This document shows positions 1-6,995 of a stretch of 15,381 bases of DNA, one piece after another. Location: positions 1 through 15,381 of the forward strand of contig JAATVK010000035.1 of assembly GCA_014523485.1 (NCBI GenBank). The letters are read 5' to 3'. The position numbers were made by a program, and so were the translations under genes. Within the stretch, counting starts at the first letter, position 1, and each line of letters starts with the position of its first letter. The stretch comes from Nitrososphaerales archaeon TH5894 (lineage in GTDB: Archaea; Thermoproteota; Nitrososphaeria; Nitrososphaerales; Nitrososphaeraceae). Under the pieces are notes generated by a model. That model made no database searches. It worked only from the letters and a program-made list of their open reading frames with translations, and was not told the origin of the DNA.

Positions 1-30
1 ATTGTTCACAAAATAAGGATAAATAAAAAG
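1..30 (-). terminator. T-rich termination region after transaldolase
   Basis: On the minus strand the 30 bases after the transaldolase stop are rich in T (short runs of five, three and four T). Archaeal RNA polymerase often terminates at such U-tracts without a strong hairpin. This would end the pentose phosphate operon. It is a composition-based call only, and the window edge cuts off what lies beyond. Confidence 0.4.
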
Positions 31-699
31 TTATAAAATCTTAATGGAGGGATTTGTTTTCTTAAGATTTTCCCAATCTGAGATAAATACCTTTAAGCCT
101 TTATCTGTAAGAGGATGTAAAAACATTTTTCCAAGAATATCAGGTGGTAAAGTTACTACATCTGCACCAAGTTTAGCAGCCTCAATCACGTGAATTGGAT
201 GACGTATACTTGCCACAAGAATTTTAGTATTATATTGATAATTTTTGAAAATTTGGTTTATGTCACGGATAAGGCTCATGCCCTCATTCCCTATATCATC
301 AAGTCTTCCAATAAATGGGCTTACATATGATGCTCCTGCCTTTGCAGCTAATAATGCTTGATTAGCTGAAAAAACAAGAGTAACATTTGTTTCTATTCCT
401 TCTTCTTTTAATTTTTTAACTGCTTTTAATCCATCAGGAATCATGGGAACTTTAATTACAACATTTGAACCATATCGCTGTAGAATATAAGCCTCTTCCA
501 TTATTTGATTGATTTCAGTAGATATAACCTCTAGGCTAACTGGTCCTTTGACAATCTTTATGATTTCTCTAATGATTTCTTCCGGATCACCACCTTCTTT
601 TGAAAGAAGCGTAGGATTAGTTGTTATTCCATCAACCATTCCCATTTCAGAATAATGACGAATGGAAGCAATATTAGCAGTATCAAGAAATATTTTCAT
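31..699 (-). CDS. tal: Transaldolase, TalC/MipB type
   Basis: A cytosolic enzyme that moves a dihydroxyacetone unit between sedoheptulose-7-phosphate and glyceraldehyde-3-phosphate in the non-oxidative pentose phosphate pathway. At 222 residues it has the short single-barrel size of the TalC family. Visible landmarks are Asp6 in FLDTAN, the GITTNP loop (24-29), the Schiff-base Lys83 in VIKVP, and SPFIGRLDD (127-135). The close relative fructose-6-phosphate aldolase typically has Gln and Tyr where this protein has Glu57 (SLEVIST) and Phe129 (SPFIG), so the sequence favours transaldolase over aldolase. Its ATG overlaps the stop of the upstream transketolase gene in an ATGA arrangement (696-699), and no clear Shine-Dalgarno precedes it, so translation is probably coupled. 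It is the last gene of the operon. Confidence 0.95.
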   Translation of the reverse strand: MKIFLDTANIASIRHYSEMGMVDGITTNPTLLSKEGGDPEEIIREIIKIVKGPVSLEVISTEINQIMEEAYILQRYGSNVVIKVPMIPDGLKAVKKLKEEGIETNVTLVFSANQALLAAKAGASYVSPFIGRLDDIGNEGMSLIRDINQIFKNYQYNTKILVASIRHPIHVIEAAKLGADVVTLPPDILGKMFLHPLTDKGLKVFISDWENLKKTNPSIKIL

Positions 700-1673
700 T
701 TTTTTAATTTATCAAATGTAGATAGCACAACCCGTTCTATTTCTTTTTCGGTTAGACCATAACACTCAAGCAAAATATCTAATTCAGAATCTCTTGCAGA
801 TTCTCCAAATGTATCTTTAACTCCAACTCGCTTTACATAACAAGGATGATATTCAGAACATATCTCTGCTACTGCACTGCCTAATCCCCCTATTATATTA
901 TGTTCTTCAACTGTTATAATCGCACCAGTTTCTCGTCCTGCTTTCAACACCATATCATTATCTAATGGCTTTAGTGAATAAGAATCAATTATACGAGCAG
1001 ATATATTATATCTTTCTTTCAATATTTTAGCTGTTTTAAGAGCTTTATATACCATCAATCCGCAACCAATAATAGTTATGTCTGAACCATCTTGCAAAAT
1101 ATTTGCTTTACCTATTTGGAATATACTATCACTGTCATCGTAAATTATTGCTGACGAGGGACGAGCAAGTCTTACATAAAATGGACCTGGAATCTCTGCG
1201 ATATTTTTAATTATTTTGAAAACAGATACAGAATCAGCAGGTGCGAGAACTCTTATGTTAGGTATTGATCGCATAATAGCTAGATCTTCAATTTGCTGAT
1301 GTGAGGCTCCATCTGGACCAACTGTTAAACCAGCATGTGATACTACTAATTTAACATCTAGACTAGGATAGCATATTGCATTACGAATCTGATCTAAACA
1401 TCGTCCAGGTAAAAATGCAGCATAGGTGCTTGCAAATGCTGTTTTTCCAGCAATTGCTAAACCTGCTGCAATAGAAACAAGATTTGCCTCAGCTATTCCT
1501 ATATTAAAAAAACGTTCAGGAAATTGATCCCCAAATTTTTTTGTTTTTAATGAATCAGTAGTATCTGCTCCCACACAAACAATATCTTTATTAATTGTAC
1601 CTAAATCAACCAGAGCACTCCCATATGCAGATCGCATATCCCCTTTTCTTAATTCAAAGTCGGTTAAGTTCAT
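696..1673 (-). CDS. tktB: Transketolase, C-terminal subunit
   Basis: The second half of a split transketolase, 325 residues, carrying the pyrimidine-binding and C-terminal domains. Together with the N-terminal subunit encoded just upstream it would form the thiamine-diphosphate enzyme that moves two-carbon ketol groups between sugar phosphates. The pyrimidine-binding domain spans about 10-170. It contains the catalytic Glu62 in NIGIAEANL, the YAAFLPGR segment (84-91), His113 in [11 protein letters not shown] and His125 in [10 protein letters not shown]. The transketolase C-terminal domain follows (about 185-315), with a conserved [14 protein letters not shown] segment. The ATG lies inside the last codons of the preceding fusion gene (about 20 nt overlap), and the end overlaps transaldolase by 4 nt, so all three genes are very likely co-transcribed and coupled. 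Split transketolases are common in archaea; identification is secure. Confidence 0.95.
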   Translation of the reverse strand: MNLTDFELRKGDMRSAYGSALVDLGTINKDIVCVGADTTDSLKTKKFGDQFPERFFNIGIAEANLVSIAAGLAIAGKTAFASTYAAFLPGRCLDQIRNAICYPSLDVKLVVSHAGLTVGPDGASHQQIEDLAIMRSIPNIRVLAPADSVSVFKIIKNIAEIPGPFYVRLARPSSAIIYDDSDSIFQIGKANILQDGSDITIIGCGLMVYKALKTAKILKERYNISARIIDSYSLKPLDNDMVLKAGRETGAIITVEEHNIIGGLGSAVAEICSEYHPCYVKRVGVKDTFGESARDSELDILLECYGLTEKEIERVVLSTFDKLKK

Positions 1674-3291
1674 CTTCTATTCCCAACTCATTAGCAACAG
1701 GTATCAAAATATGTTTACGGGCAATAATCCAATCTTTTCGTATACTATTTTCATCAGCTTTTTTTAATAGATTTCTTTCTAAAGTGACATTAGTTTTATG
1801 TTTTAACTGTAGAATTGCTGTATTTATATCTGAATTAGAAAAAACTGCGCTACCTGCTACCATAATTCGTGCGCCAGCATCATATACTCGTTTAACAGTA
1901 GAAGCATCAATTCCTCCGTCTGCTTCAATATATCCTTTGTATCCCTCCATTTTTAAAGTCATATTCAAGTTGCTAATCTTAGAGGTTATATCAGGAATAA
2001 ATTTTTGTCCAGAAAAGCCAGGATTTACAGACATGACTATAATGACGTCAATATCATTCAAATAAGAAAATGCCCATGCTGGAAGATCAGTTTGTGGATT
2101 AATAGCTATACCTAAACTTATTCCTGCAGACATTACCTTATCTCGAATATAGCAGAATTTCTCATTATCACAAGTTTCAGCATGAATTGTAATAATATCA
2201 CAACCAGCATTGATATATTCCTCAATATGATCGTATGGTTTTTCAATCATTAGATGCGCATCAAAGGGTATATTCGTTATTGGTCTTAATTTTTTAATTG
2301 TATCTGCTAAAAAAGTAATATTAGGAACGAATATTCCATCCATCACATCTAAATGTATAAGGTCTGCTCCACCTCTTTCAACTTTTTTTATTTTTTCTTC
2401 ATAATTTTCTTTTTCCCCTGCGATTATCGAGGGTGCTATCATATATTCTCCTTCTAATTCTTCGATTAATACTGGAATATGCATATTAGGAGGTGCTTTA
2501 CCATGCCATTGAGGATTATTAGCCATATGTTTAATCCCATTTCCTTTTACGGTATTTGCAATTATAATAGTAGGTTTATTCTTTATTTCACTAGCTTTGT
2601 TCAATGCATCCATTATTTGTTCAACTTTGTGTCCATTAATTTCTAATACATTCCAGTTAAAAGCCACCCATTTATCACGTACTGGATCGAGAGGCATTAT
2701 ATCTTCGGTAAATCCGTCCTGTTGAATTTTGTTTCGATCCAAAATTGCTACAAGATTATCTAATTTAAACTTTGGAGCAGTCATAGCAGCTTCCCATACT
2801 TGACCTTCATTTGTCTCACCATCACCTAATAAAACATACACATTGTTCTCTTTATTATCCAGAACATTTGCCAAAGCAATGCCGATTGAAACAGAAAGAC
2901 CTATACCTTCGGAGCCTCCAGAATATTCTACTCCTGGTAGAGAATGATGTTCTAAAAGTTTTGAATATCTTACAGGATGACCTTGCAATCTTGATCCAAA
3001 TTTCCTTAAGTCTTTCATTTCATTTTTTGGAAAATATCCAGCTACTGCCAATGTTGCATAATAACCTGGAGCTGAGTGTCCTTTTGAATTAATAAAAAAA
3101 TCCCTTCCTGCCCATGTGGGATTTGAAGGATCATGTCGTAACTCCCTAAAATATAATACCCCCATTATTTCAGCTGCAGAAAAAGAGGCGCCTGGATGTC
3201 CGGATCCTGCCTCAGCAATTCCTTCGATAGCATTAATTCTAATCTCTTGAATTTTTCTTTTTAGATCTAGATAACGCATATGAAATATCAT
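1654..3291 (-). CDS. Transketolase N-terminal subunit fused to ribulose-phosphate 3-epimerase
   Basis: One 545-residue reading frame joins two pathway enzymes. Residues 1-278 are a transketolase N-terminal (diphosphate-binding) subunit, with SGHPGAS (30-36), SKGHSAPGYYA (69-79), LQGHP (102-106) and the thiamine-diphosphate metal motif GDGETNEG (156-163). Residues 284-497 are a complete ribulose-5-phosphate 3-epimerase barrel. Its metal and acid-base residues are intact: His313 and Asp315 in HLDVMDG, His346 in DAHLM, and Asp458 in EADGGI, with the phosphate loop near VAGSAVF (478-484). About 45 charged residues of unknown role follow. The start at 3291 is preceded by an AGGT-like ribosome binding site 8 nt upstream; Met5 (3279) is an alternative. 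Epimerase would supply xylulose-5-phosphate to transketolase. An internal ATG at 2442 with its own Shine-Dalgarno could also yield free epimerase. The domain assignments are firm; whether the fused form is what the cell makes is inference. Confidence 0.93.
   Translation of the reverse strand: MIFHMRYLDLKRKIQEIRINAIEGIAEAGSGHPGASFSAAEIMGVLYFRELRHDPSNPTWAGRDFFINSKGHSAPGYYATLAVAGYFPKNEMKDLRKFGSRLQGHPVRYSKLLEHHSLPGVEYSGGSEGIGLSVSIGIALANVLDNKENNVYVLLGDGETNEGQVWEAAMTAPKFKLDNLVAILDRNKIQQDGFTEDIMPLDPVRDKWVAFNWNVLEINGHKVEQIMDALNKASEIKNKPTIIIANTVKGNGIKHMANNPQWHGKAPPNMHIPVLIEELEGEYMIAPSIIAGEKENYEEKIKKVERGGADLIHLDVMDGIFVPNITFLADTIKKLRPITNIPFDAHLMIEKPYDHIEEYINAGCDIITIHAETCDNEKFCYIRDKVMSAGISLGIAINPQTDLPAWAFSYLNDIDVIIVMSVNPGFSGQKFIPDITSKISNLNMTLKMEGYKGYIEADGGIDASTVKRVYDAGARIMVAGSAVFSNSDINTAILQLKHKTNVTLERNLLKKADENSIRKDWIIARKHILIPVANELGIEDELNRL
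2440..2452 (-). promoter_or_regulatory. Internal Shine-Dalgarno and ATG before the epimerase module
   Basis: Within the fusion gene the minus strand reads GAAGGAGAATATATG, ending at the codon for Met284, which is exactly where a free-standing ribulose-phosphate epimerase would begin (MIAPSIIAG). GGAG is complementary to the usual archaeal 16S anti-Shine-Dalgarno, and the 5-nt spacing is suitable. It may be a relic of two formerly separate genes or a working internal start. Confidence 0.45.
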
Positions 3292-3308
3292 GTATCAATA
3301 CCTTCAAA

Positions 3309-3320
3309 CCACAAATGTGG
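3309..3320. promoter_or_regulatory. Inverted repeat, candidate operator of the pentose phosphate operon
   Basis: CCACA-AA-TGTGG forms a 5-bp inverted repeat with a 2-bp centre. It lies between the TATA-like element of the minus-strand operon (3332-3341) and its start codon (3291), close to the expected transcription start near 3310. Repressor operators are often found in this position in archaea. No regulator can be named. Confidence 0.35.
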
Positions 3321-3331
3321 CATAGAGAAAC

Positions 3332-3341
3332 AAAATATAAA
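3332..3341 (-). promoter_or_regulatory. TATA-like box of the pentose phosphate operon
   Basis: The minus strand reads TTTATATTTT here. Placing initiation about 26 nt downstream puts the start near 3310 and leaves a short leader of about 20 nt that contains an AGGT ribosome-binding motif before the ATG at 3291. Confidence 0.5.
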
Positions 3342-3405
3342 GAAAGATAAAAATCTAGCTGGAGAAATGATAAATTATTGGTACTAATTTAAACTCAATT
3401 CAATA

Positions 3406-3415
3406 ATTTAAAATA
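3406..3415 (+). promoter_or_regulatory. TATA-like box of the aminopeptidase gene
   Basis: ATTTAAAATA is centred about 27 nt before the ATG at 3438. This spacing predicts a leaderless transcript that starts at or next to the start codon, and it supports the chosen start. Confidence 0.5.
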
Positions 3416-3437
3416 TTATTGCTGAATTTCATAATGT

Positions 3438-4907
3438 ATGTTAAAAATTATCGCAGATGAAACAAAGATAAGTGAAAAGAGAACAGAACTTTTGGTTATT
3501 GGATGTTTTTTCAATGAAGATTATTCGGATTTACTTAATAAATTTGATGATGAAATAAGTGTTGCAGGAAAAGTAATTATTTCCCATATTCAAAAATTTG
3601 GTGTATTAAATGAATTATACACATTTGCAAAAATCCCAGCTAGAAAAATATTATTTGCAGGATTAGGTAACAAAAATGAATTTAATACAGAAAAATCAAG
3701 AATTATTTCTGGAAAAATAATTCAATATGCTAAAGAAATTAAAATAAAAGAACTTTCCATTATATTTAATTTCTCTAAAGATATGATTGAATCCTTTGTA
3801 GAAGGAATTTTACTTTCATCTTATACATTTGAAAATTTTAAAACTTCCAAGAACAATAATACTATCGATAAAGTTTCTATATTGATAGAATCAAATTCTA
3901 AAGAAATTCAAAAAAAAATCAATGAAACATCTGTGATATGTCAATCTGTAAATTTAGGTAGAGAAATCAGTAATTTACCACCTAATGAATGTTCTCCAGA
4001 CTATCTTGCAAAAATAGCATTGGATCTAAAACATCAAGGAATTAAACCGAAGATTTTAAGTCTCGATTCTATGAAAGATATAGGATTAAATGGGATAGTT
4101 TCTGTAGGAGGTGGTAGTATCAATACCCCAAAACTAATAGTATTGAAATATGAAGGAAGTAAAAAAGAAGAGAATCCAATTTTACTTGTAGGAAAAGCAG
4201 TAACATTTGATTCTGGTGGAATATCGATTAAACCAAGTGAGAAAATGGAGGAAATGAAGTTTGATAAATGCGGTGGTGTTAACGTTATTGCAATCATGAA
4301 ATCATTATCCGCTTTAAATATAAAACATAACGTGATTGGAATAATTCCTGCAGTTGAAAATATGCCTTCTAATTCTTCTTATAGACCTAGTGACATTATC
4401 AAGATGTATAATGGAAAAAGTGTGGAGGTGATTAACACAGATGCAGAAGGTAGATTAATACTTGCAGACGCATTAGCATTTGGAATTAAGCAATATAAAC
4501 CCAAACTAATAATTGATATGGCCACATTGACTGGAGCTTGTATTATAGCATTAGGTAGTAATATAGCAGGTATAATAGGTAACGATGAAAAACTGACCCA
4601 AAAAGTTCTTGACATATCTAAAGTTACCGATGAAAAAATGTGGGAATTGCCATTATTAGAGGATCATCATGAACAGATAAAAAGTAAAAATGCAGATATT
4701 AAAAATATCGGAGGACGCGCTGCTGGGGCCATTACTGCAGCGGCTTTTTTGTCAAATTTTGTAGAAAATATACCATGGGTACATCTTGACATTGCTGGAA
4801 CGGCATGGAATCAGGAAGGGAGTTTGTCAAAATCATATAATCCACTTGGAGCTACAGGTTTTGGAATACGAACGATAATTAAATTTATTATGAGTGAAAT
4901 TATATAA
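3438..4907 (+). CDS. pepA: Leucyl aminopeptidase, peptidase family M17
   Basis: A cytosolic two-metal aminopeptidase that removes N-terminal amino acids from peptides in the late steps of protein turnover. At 489 residues it matches the usual length. The N-terminal macro-like domain covers about 1-160 and the catalytic domain about 165-485. The full M17 set of residues is visible: Lys253 and Asp258 in VGKAVTFDSGG, Lys265, Asp276 in MKFDKCGG, and Asp335, Glu337 and Arg339 in the family signature NTDAEGRL, followed by DMATLTGA (360-367). The segment around Asp276 reads KFDKCGG where many bacterial members have KYDMGGA, a mild divergence. No signal peptide is seen. It is a single gene, divergent from the pentose phosphate operon across about 145 nt and convergent with 5S rRNA. 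Confidence 0.95.
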   Translation: MLKIIADETKISEKRTELLVIGCFFNEDYSDLLNKFDDEISVAGKVIISHIQKFGVLNELYTFAKIPARKILFAGLGNKNEFNTEKSRIISGKIIQYAKEIKIKELSIIFNFSKDMIESFVEGILLSSYTFENFKTSKNNNTIDKVSILIESNSKEIQKKINETSVICQSVNLGREISNLPPNECSPDYLAKIALDLKHQGIKPKILSLDSMKDIGLNGIVSVGGGSINTPKLIVLKYEGSKKEENPILLVGKAVTFDSGGISIKPSEKMEEMKFDKCGGVNVIAIMKSLSALNIKHNVIGIIPAVENMPSNSSYRPSDIIKMYNGKSVEVINTDAEGRLILADALAFGIKQYKPKLIIDMATLTGACIIALGSNIAGIIGNDEKLTQKVLDISKVTDEKMWELPLLEDHHEQIKSKNADIKNIGGRAAGAITAAAFLSNFVENIPWVHLDIAGTAWNQEGSLSKSYNPLGATGFGIRTIIKFIMSEII

Positions 4908-4917
4908 AATTATAACA

Positions 4918-4924
4918 TTTTTTT
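4918..4924 (+). terminator. Poly-T terminator of the aminopeptidase gene
   Basis: Seven consecutive T residues occur 11 nt after the aminopeptidase stop, as expected for an archaeal U-tract terminator. It would stop transcription before it runs antisense into the convergent 5S rRNA gene. Confidence 0.5.
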
Positions 4925-4945
4925 ATATAACTTAAAATTTTAGAA

Positions 4946-5060
4946 CGCCAGCACTGCCCTTTCCCAACCACTCACGTAGGTCAGTACTAGGCAGCGACGA
5001 CAGGTTTGACTTCCGGGTTCGGTATGAGTCCGGGTCGCACCCTGTCACTATGACCGGCTA
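4946..5060 (-). rRNA. rrf: 5S ribosomal RNA
   Basis: The minus strand reads as an archaeal 5S rRNA. The 5' end GCCGGU (5058-5053) pairs with the 3' end GCUGGC (4952-4947) to form the closing helix. Between them are the conserved stretches ACCGAACCCGGAAGUC, CCUAGUACUG and GGUUGGGAAAGGGC. The gene is strikingly GC-rich against its AT-rich surroundings, as structural RNAs are in such genomes. The ends are placed to within a few bases. No 16S or 23S gene flanks it, so it is a separate transcription unit with its own upstream TATA-like box. It faces the aminopeptidase gene and is divergent from ABCE1. Confidence 0.95.
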
Positions 5061-5090
5061 AAAAAAAAGTAACAAAAGGTTAATTTATTC

Positions 5091-5100
5091 GTTTTTAAAT
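5091..5100 (-). promoter_or_regulatory. TATA-like box of 5S rRNA
   Basis: The minus strand reads ATTTAAAAAC, centred about 35 nt before the mature 5S 5' end. Initiation about 26 nt downstream would be near 5069, giving a short precursor leader that includes a T-rich run before the mature end. Confidence 0.45.
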
Positions 5101-5147
5101 TATCAAAACGTACAATTAACAATAAACAAAAATGCAACCTAGCAAGA

Positions 5148-5157
5148 GATATAATAC
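5148..5157 (+). promoter_or_regulatory. TATA-like box of the ABCE1-trm5 operon
   Basis: GATATAATAC is centred about 28 nt before the ABCE1 ATG at 5181. The spacing predicts a leaderless or nearly leaderless transcript and supports the chosen start codon. Confidence 0.5.
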
Positions 5158-5180
5158 ATAGATGTAAAAAATATAAACAA

Positions 5181-6983
5181 ATGGGCAACCCTGAATTAAC
5201 GGCTCGAGTAGCAGTTTTAGATGAAGAATTATGCAAACCCAGAAAATGTGGGTTAGAATGTATTATTTATTGTCCAGTAAATAAAACAGGAGGTAAATGC
5301 ATTGTTCAAAGGGAAGGCGATGCTAAAGCAGAAATTTCCGAAGATTTATGTACTGGTTGTGGAATATGCGTTAAAAAATGTCCCTTTGAAGCAATTGTAA
5401 TAGTAAATTTACCAAAAGAATTGGGTGAACATAAAATTCATCAATATGGAATAAATTCCTTTAGGCTCTATCATTTACCGACTCCAAAAAAAGGTTCTGT
5501 TGTCGGTCTCCTTGGTAGAAATGGTATGGGCAAATCTACCATTGTAAATATATTATCAGGCAATATTAAACCTAATTTTGGCAATTACGATTCAAATATT
5601 CAATGGGAGGATGTTATTGACAAGTTTCACGGTTCTGAATTAAAGTCACATTTTGAAAACATTGCCAATGGAAATTTGAGGGTATCAATAAAACCTCAGC
5701 TCGTTTCTAAAATACCAAAGGTGTTTAAAGGAACTGTAAATGAAATTTTAAAGAAATTTGATGAAAATAAAACTGCTGATGAAATCTCTGAGAAACTAGG
5801 TTTGAAAAATTCCTTGAACAAAAACCTAAATGAATTAAGTGGAGGAGAATTACAGAGATTAGCCGTCACTGTCGCTGCAATTAAAGATGTAGAATATTAT
5901 TTCTTTGATGAACCATCATCATATAATGATATTTATCAAAGATTAGCCGTAGCTAGAGTAATACAAAATCTTGCTTCAAAAGGAAAAACCGTTATGGTTA
6001 TCGAGCATGATTTAACTTTATTAGATTATTTGTCTGACTATATTCATATACTATATGGTGAATCGGGAGCTTATGGAATTGTTTCCAGTTTACAGTCAAC
6101 TAAGGCAGGAATCAATAATTTTCTAGATGGTTTTATTCCCTCAGAAAATATAAGATTTAGAGAAAAAAAATTCAGATTTGATACATTCAATCCTATTGAT
6201 GATTTTATTTTAAACAATATTGTTACTAAATATTCAGAATTAGAAAAAAAATTTAACGCATTCCATCTCAAAGTTTCCGAGGGAAAAATAAGAAAAGGTG
6301 AAGTTTTAGGAGTTATTGGTGCAAATGCGTTAGGAAAAACAACTTTTATGAAAATGATTGCAGGAGTAGAACATCCAGATAATGGAAAGATAGAAACTAA
6401 TGCTAAGATTTCATATAAACCACAATATATAACTCAAGAATATGATTCTGATGTAAAGTCATTATTATACAGAGCATATCAAAATATTATAGAAGGAAGC
6501 ATTGCAGAGGAACAAATTATTATTCCAATGGGAGTAAAGAAACTTTATGAAAAAAATATAAGGAATCTTAGTGGAGGAGAATTACAAAAAGTAGCAATAG
6601 CAATATCATTAATGAGAGATGCTGATATCTATGCATTAGATGAACCTTCAGCTTTTTTAGATATTGAGGAGAGAATAGCATTAGCAAAATTTATTCAGAG
6701 GTTTGTAAGAGCGCAAGGAAAATCAGCAATAATTATTGATCATGATATGCAGTTAATTGATATAGTTTCTGATTCTTTAATAATATTCAATGGGCAACCA
6801 AGTTTATACGGTATAGCGAGCAAACCCATGTTTAAGATAGAGGGTATGAACCTATTTCTTAAAGAATTAGCTATTACTTATAGAAGGGATGAGACTACTG
6901 GACGGCCCCGTGTAAATAAAAATGGAAGTCAACTAGATAAATTACAAAAAGAATCAGGAGAATATTATTACATCAAAAGATAA
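5181..6983 (+). CDS. abce1: ABCE1 ribosome recycling ATPase (RNase L inhibitor homologue)
   Basis: A soluble twin-ATPase that splits post-termination ribosomes into subunits, working with the release-factor homologue Pelota or aRF1. At 600 residues it is full length. The N-terminal domain has both 4Fe-4S cysteine sets, C18-x4-C23-x3-C27-x3-C31 and C57-x2-C60-x2-C63-x3-C67. The first ATPase domain has Walker A GRNGMGKST (112-120), signature LSGGELQR (219-226) and Walker B FFDEP with Glu244, then His276. The second has GANALGKTT (380-388), LSGGELQK (463-470), ALDEP with Glu488, and His521. The first D-loop reads SSYND where the family usually has SSYLD, a small oddity. All catalytic residues are present. 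The gene is followed 12 nt later by a tRNA methyltransferase in the same direction, suggesting an operon of translation genes. Confidence 0.97.
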   Translation: MGNPELTARVAVLDEELCKPRKCGLECIIYCPVNKTGGKCIVQREGDAKAEISEDLCTGCGICVKKCPFEAIVIVNLPKELGEHKIHQYGINSFRLYHLPTPKKGSVVGLLGRNGMGKSTIVNILSGNIKPNFGNYDSNIQWEDVIDKFHGSELKSHFENIANGNLRVSIKPQLVSKIPKVFKGTVNEILKKFDENKTADEISEKLGLKNSLNKNLNELSGGELQRLAVTVAAIKDVEYYFFDEPSSYNDIYQRLAVARVIQNLASKGKTVMVIEHDLTLLDYLSDYIHILYGESGAYGIVSSLQSTKAGINNFLDGFIPSENIRFREKKFRFDTFNPIDDFILNNIVTKYSELEKKFNAFHLKVSEGKIRKGEVLGVIGANALGKTTFMKMIAGVEHPDNGKIETNAKISYKPQYITQEYDSDVKSLLYRAYQNIIEGSIAEEQIIIPMGVKKLYEKNIRNLSGGELQKVAIAISLMRDADIYALDEPSAFLDIEERIALAKFIQRFVRAQGKSAIIIDHDMQLIDIVSDSLIIFNGQPSLYGIASKPMFKIEGMNLFLKELAITYRRDETTGRPRVNKNGSQLDKLQKESGEYYYIKR

Positions 6984-6995
6984 AGCTAATGGAAT

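Noticed and set aside
1595..2065. 156-residue plus-strand open frame opposite the epimerase module
   Set aside because: It lies entirely antisense to a gene with firm domain matches, its residue pattern is not protein-like for any family I know, and no promoter precedes it.
1654..3291. Sequencing error joining two genes
   Set aside because: Both modules share one clean frame with no stop and intact motifs on both sides of the junction. Only a substitution in a lost stop codon could mimic this, and the sequence alone cannot show that.
5048..5236. Minus-strand 62-residue frame overlapping 5S rRNA and the ABCE1 start
   Set aside because: It overlaps a clear rRNA and a clear gene, and shows no coding character.
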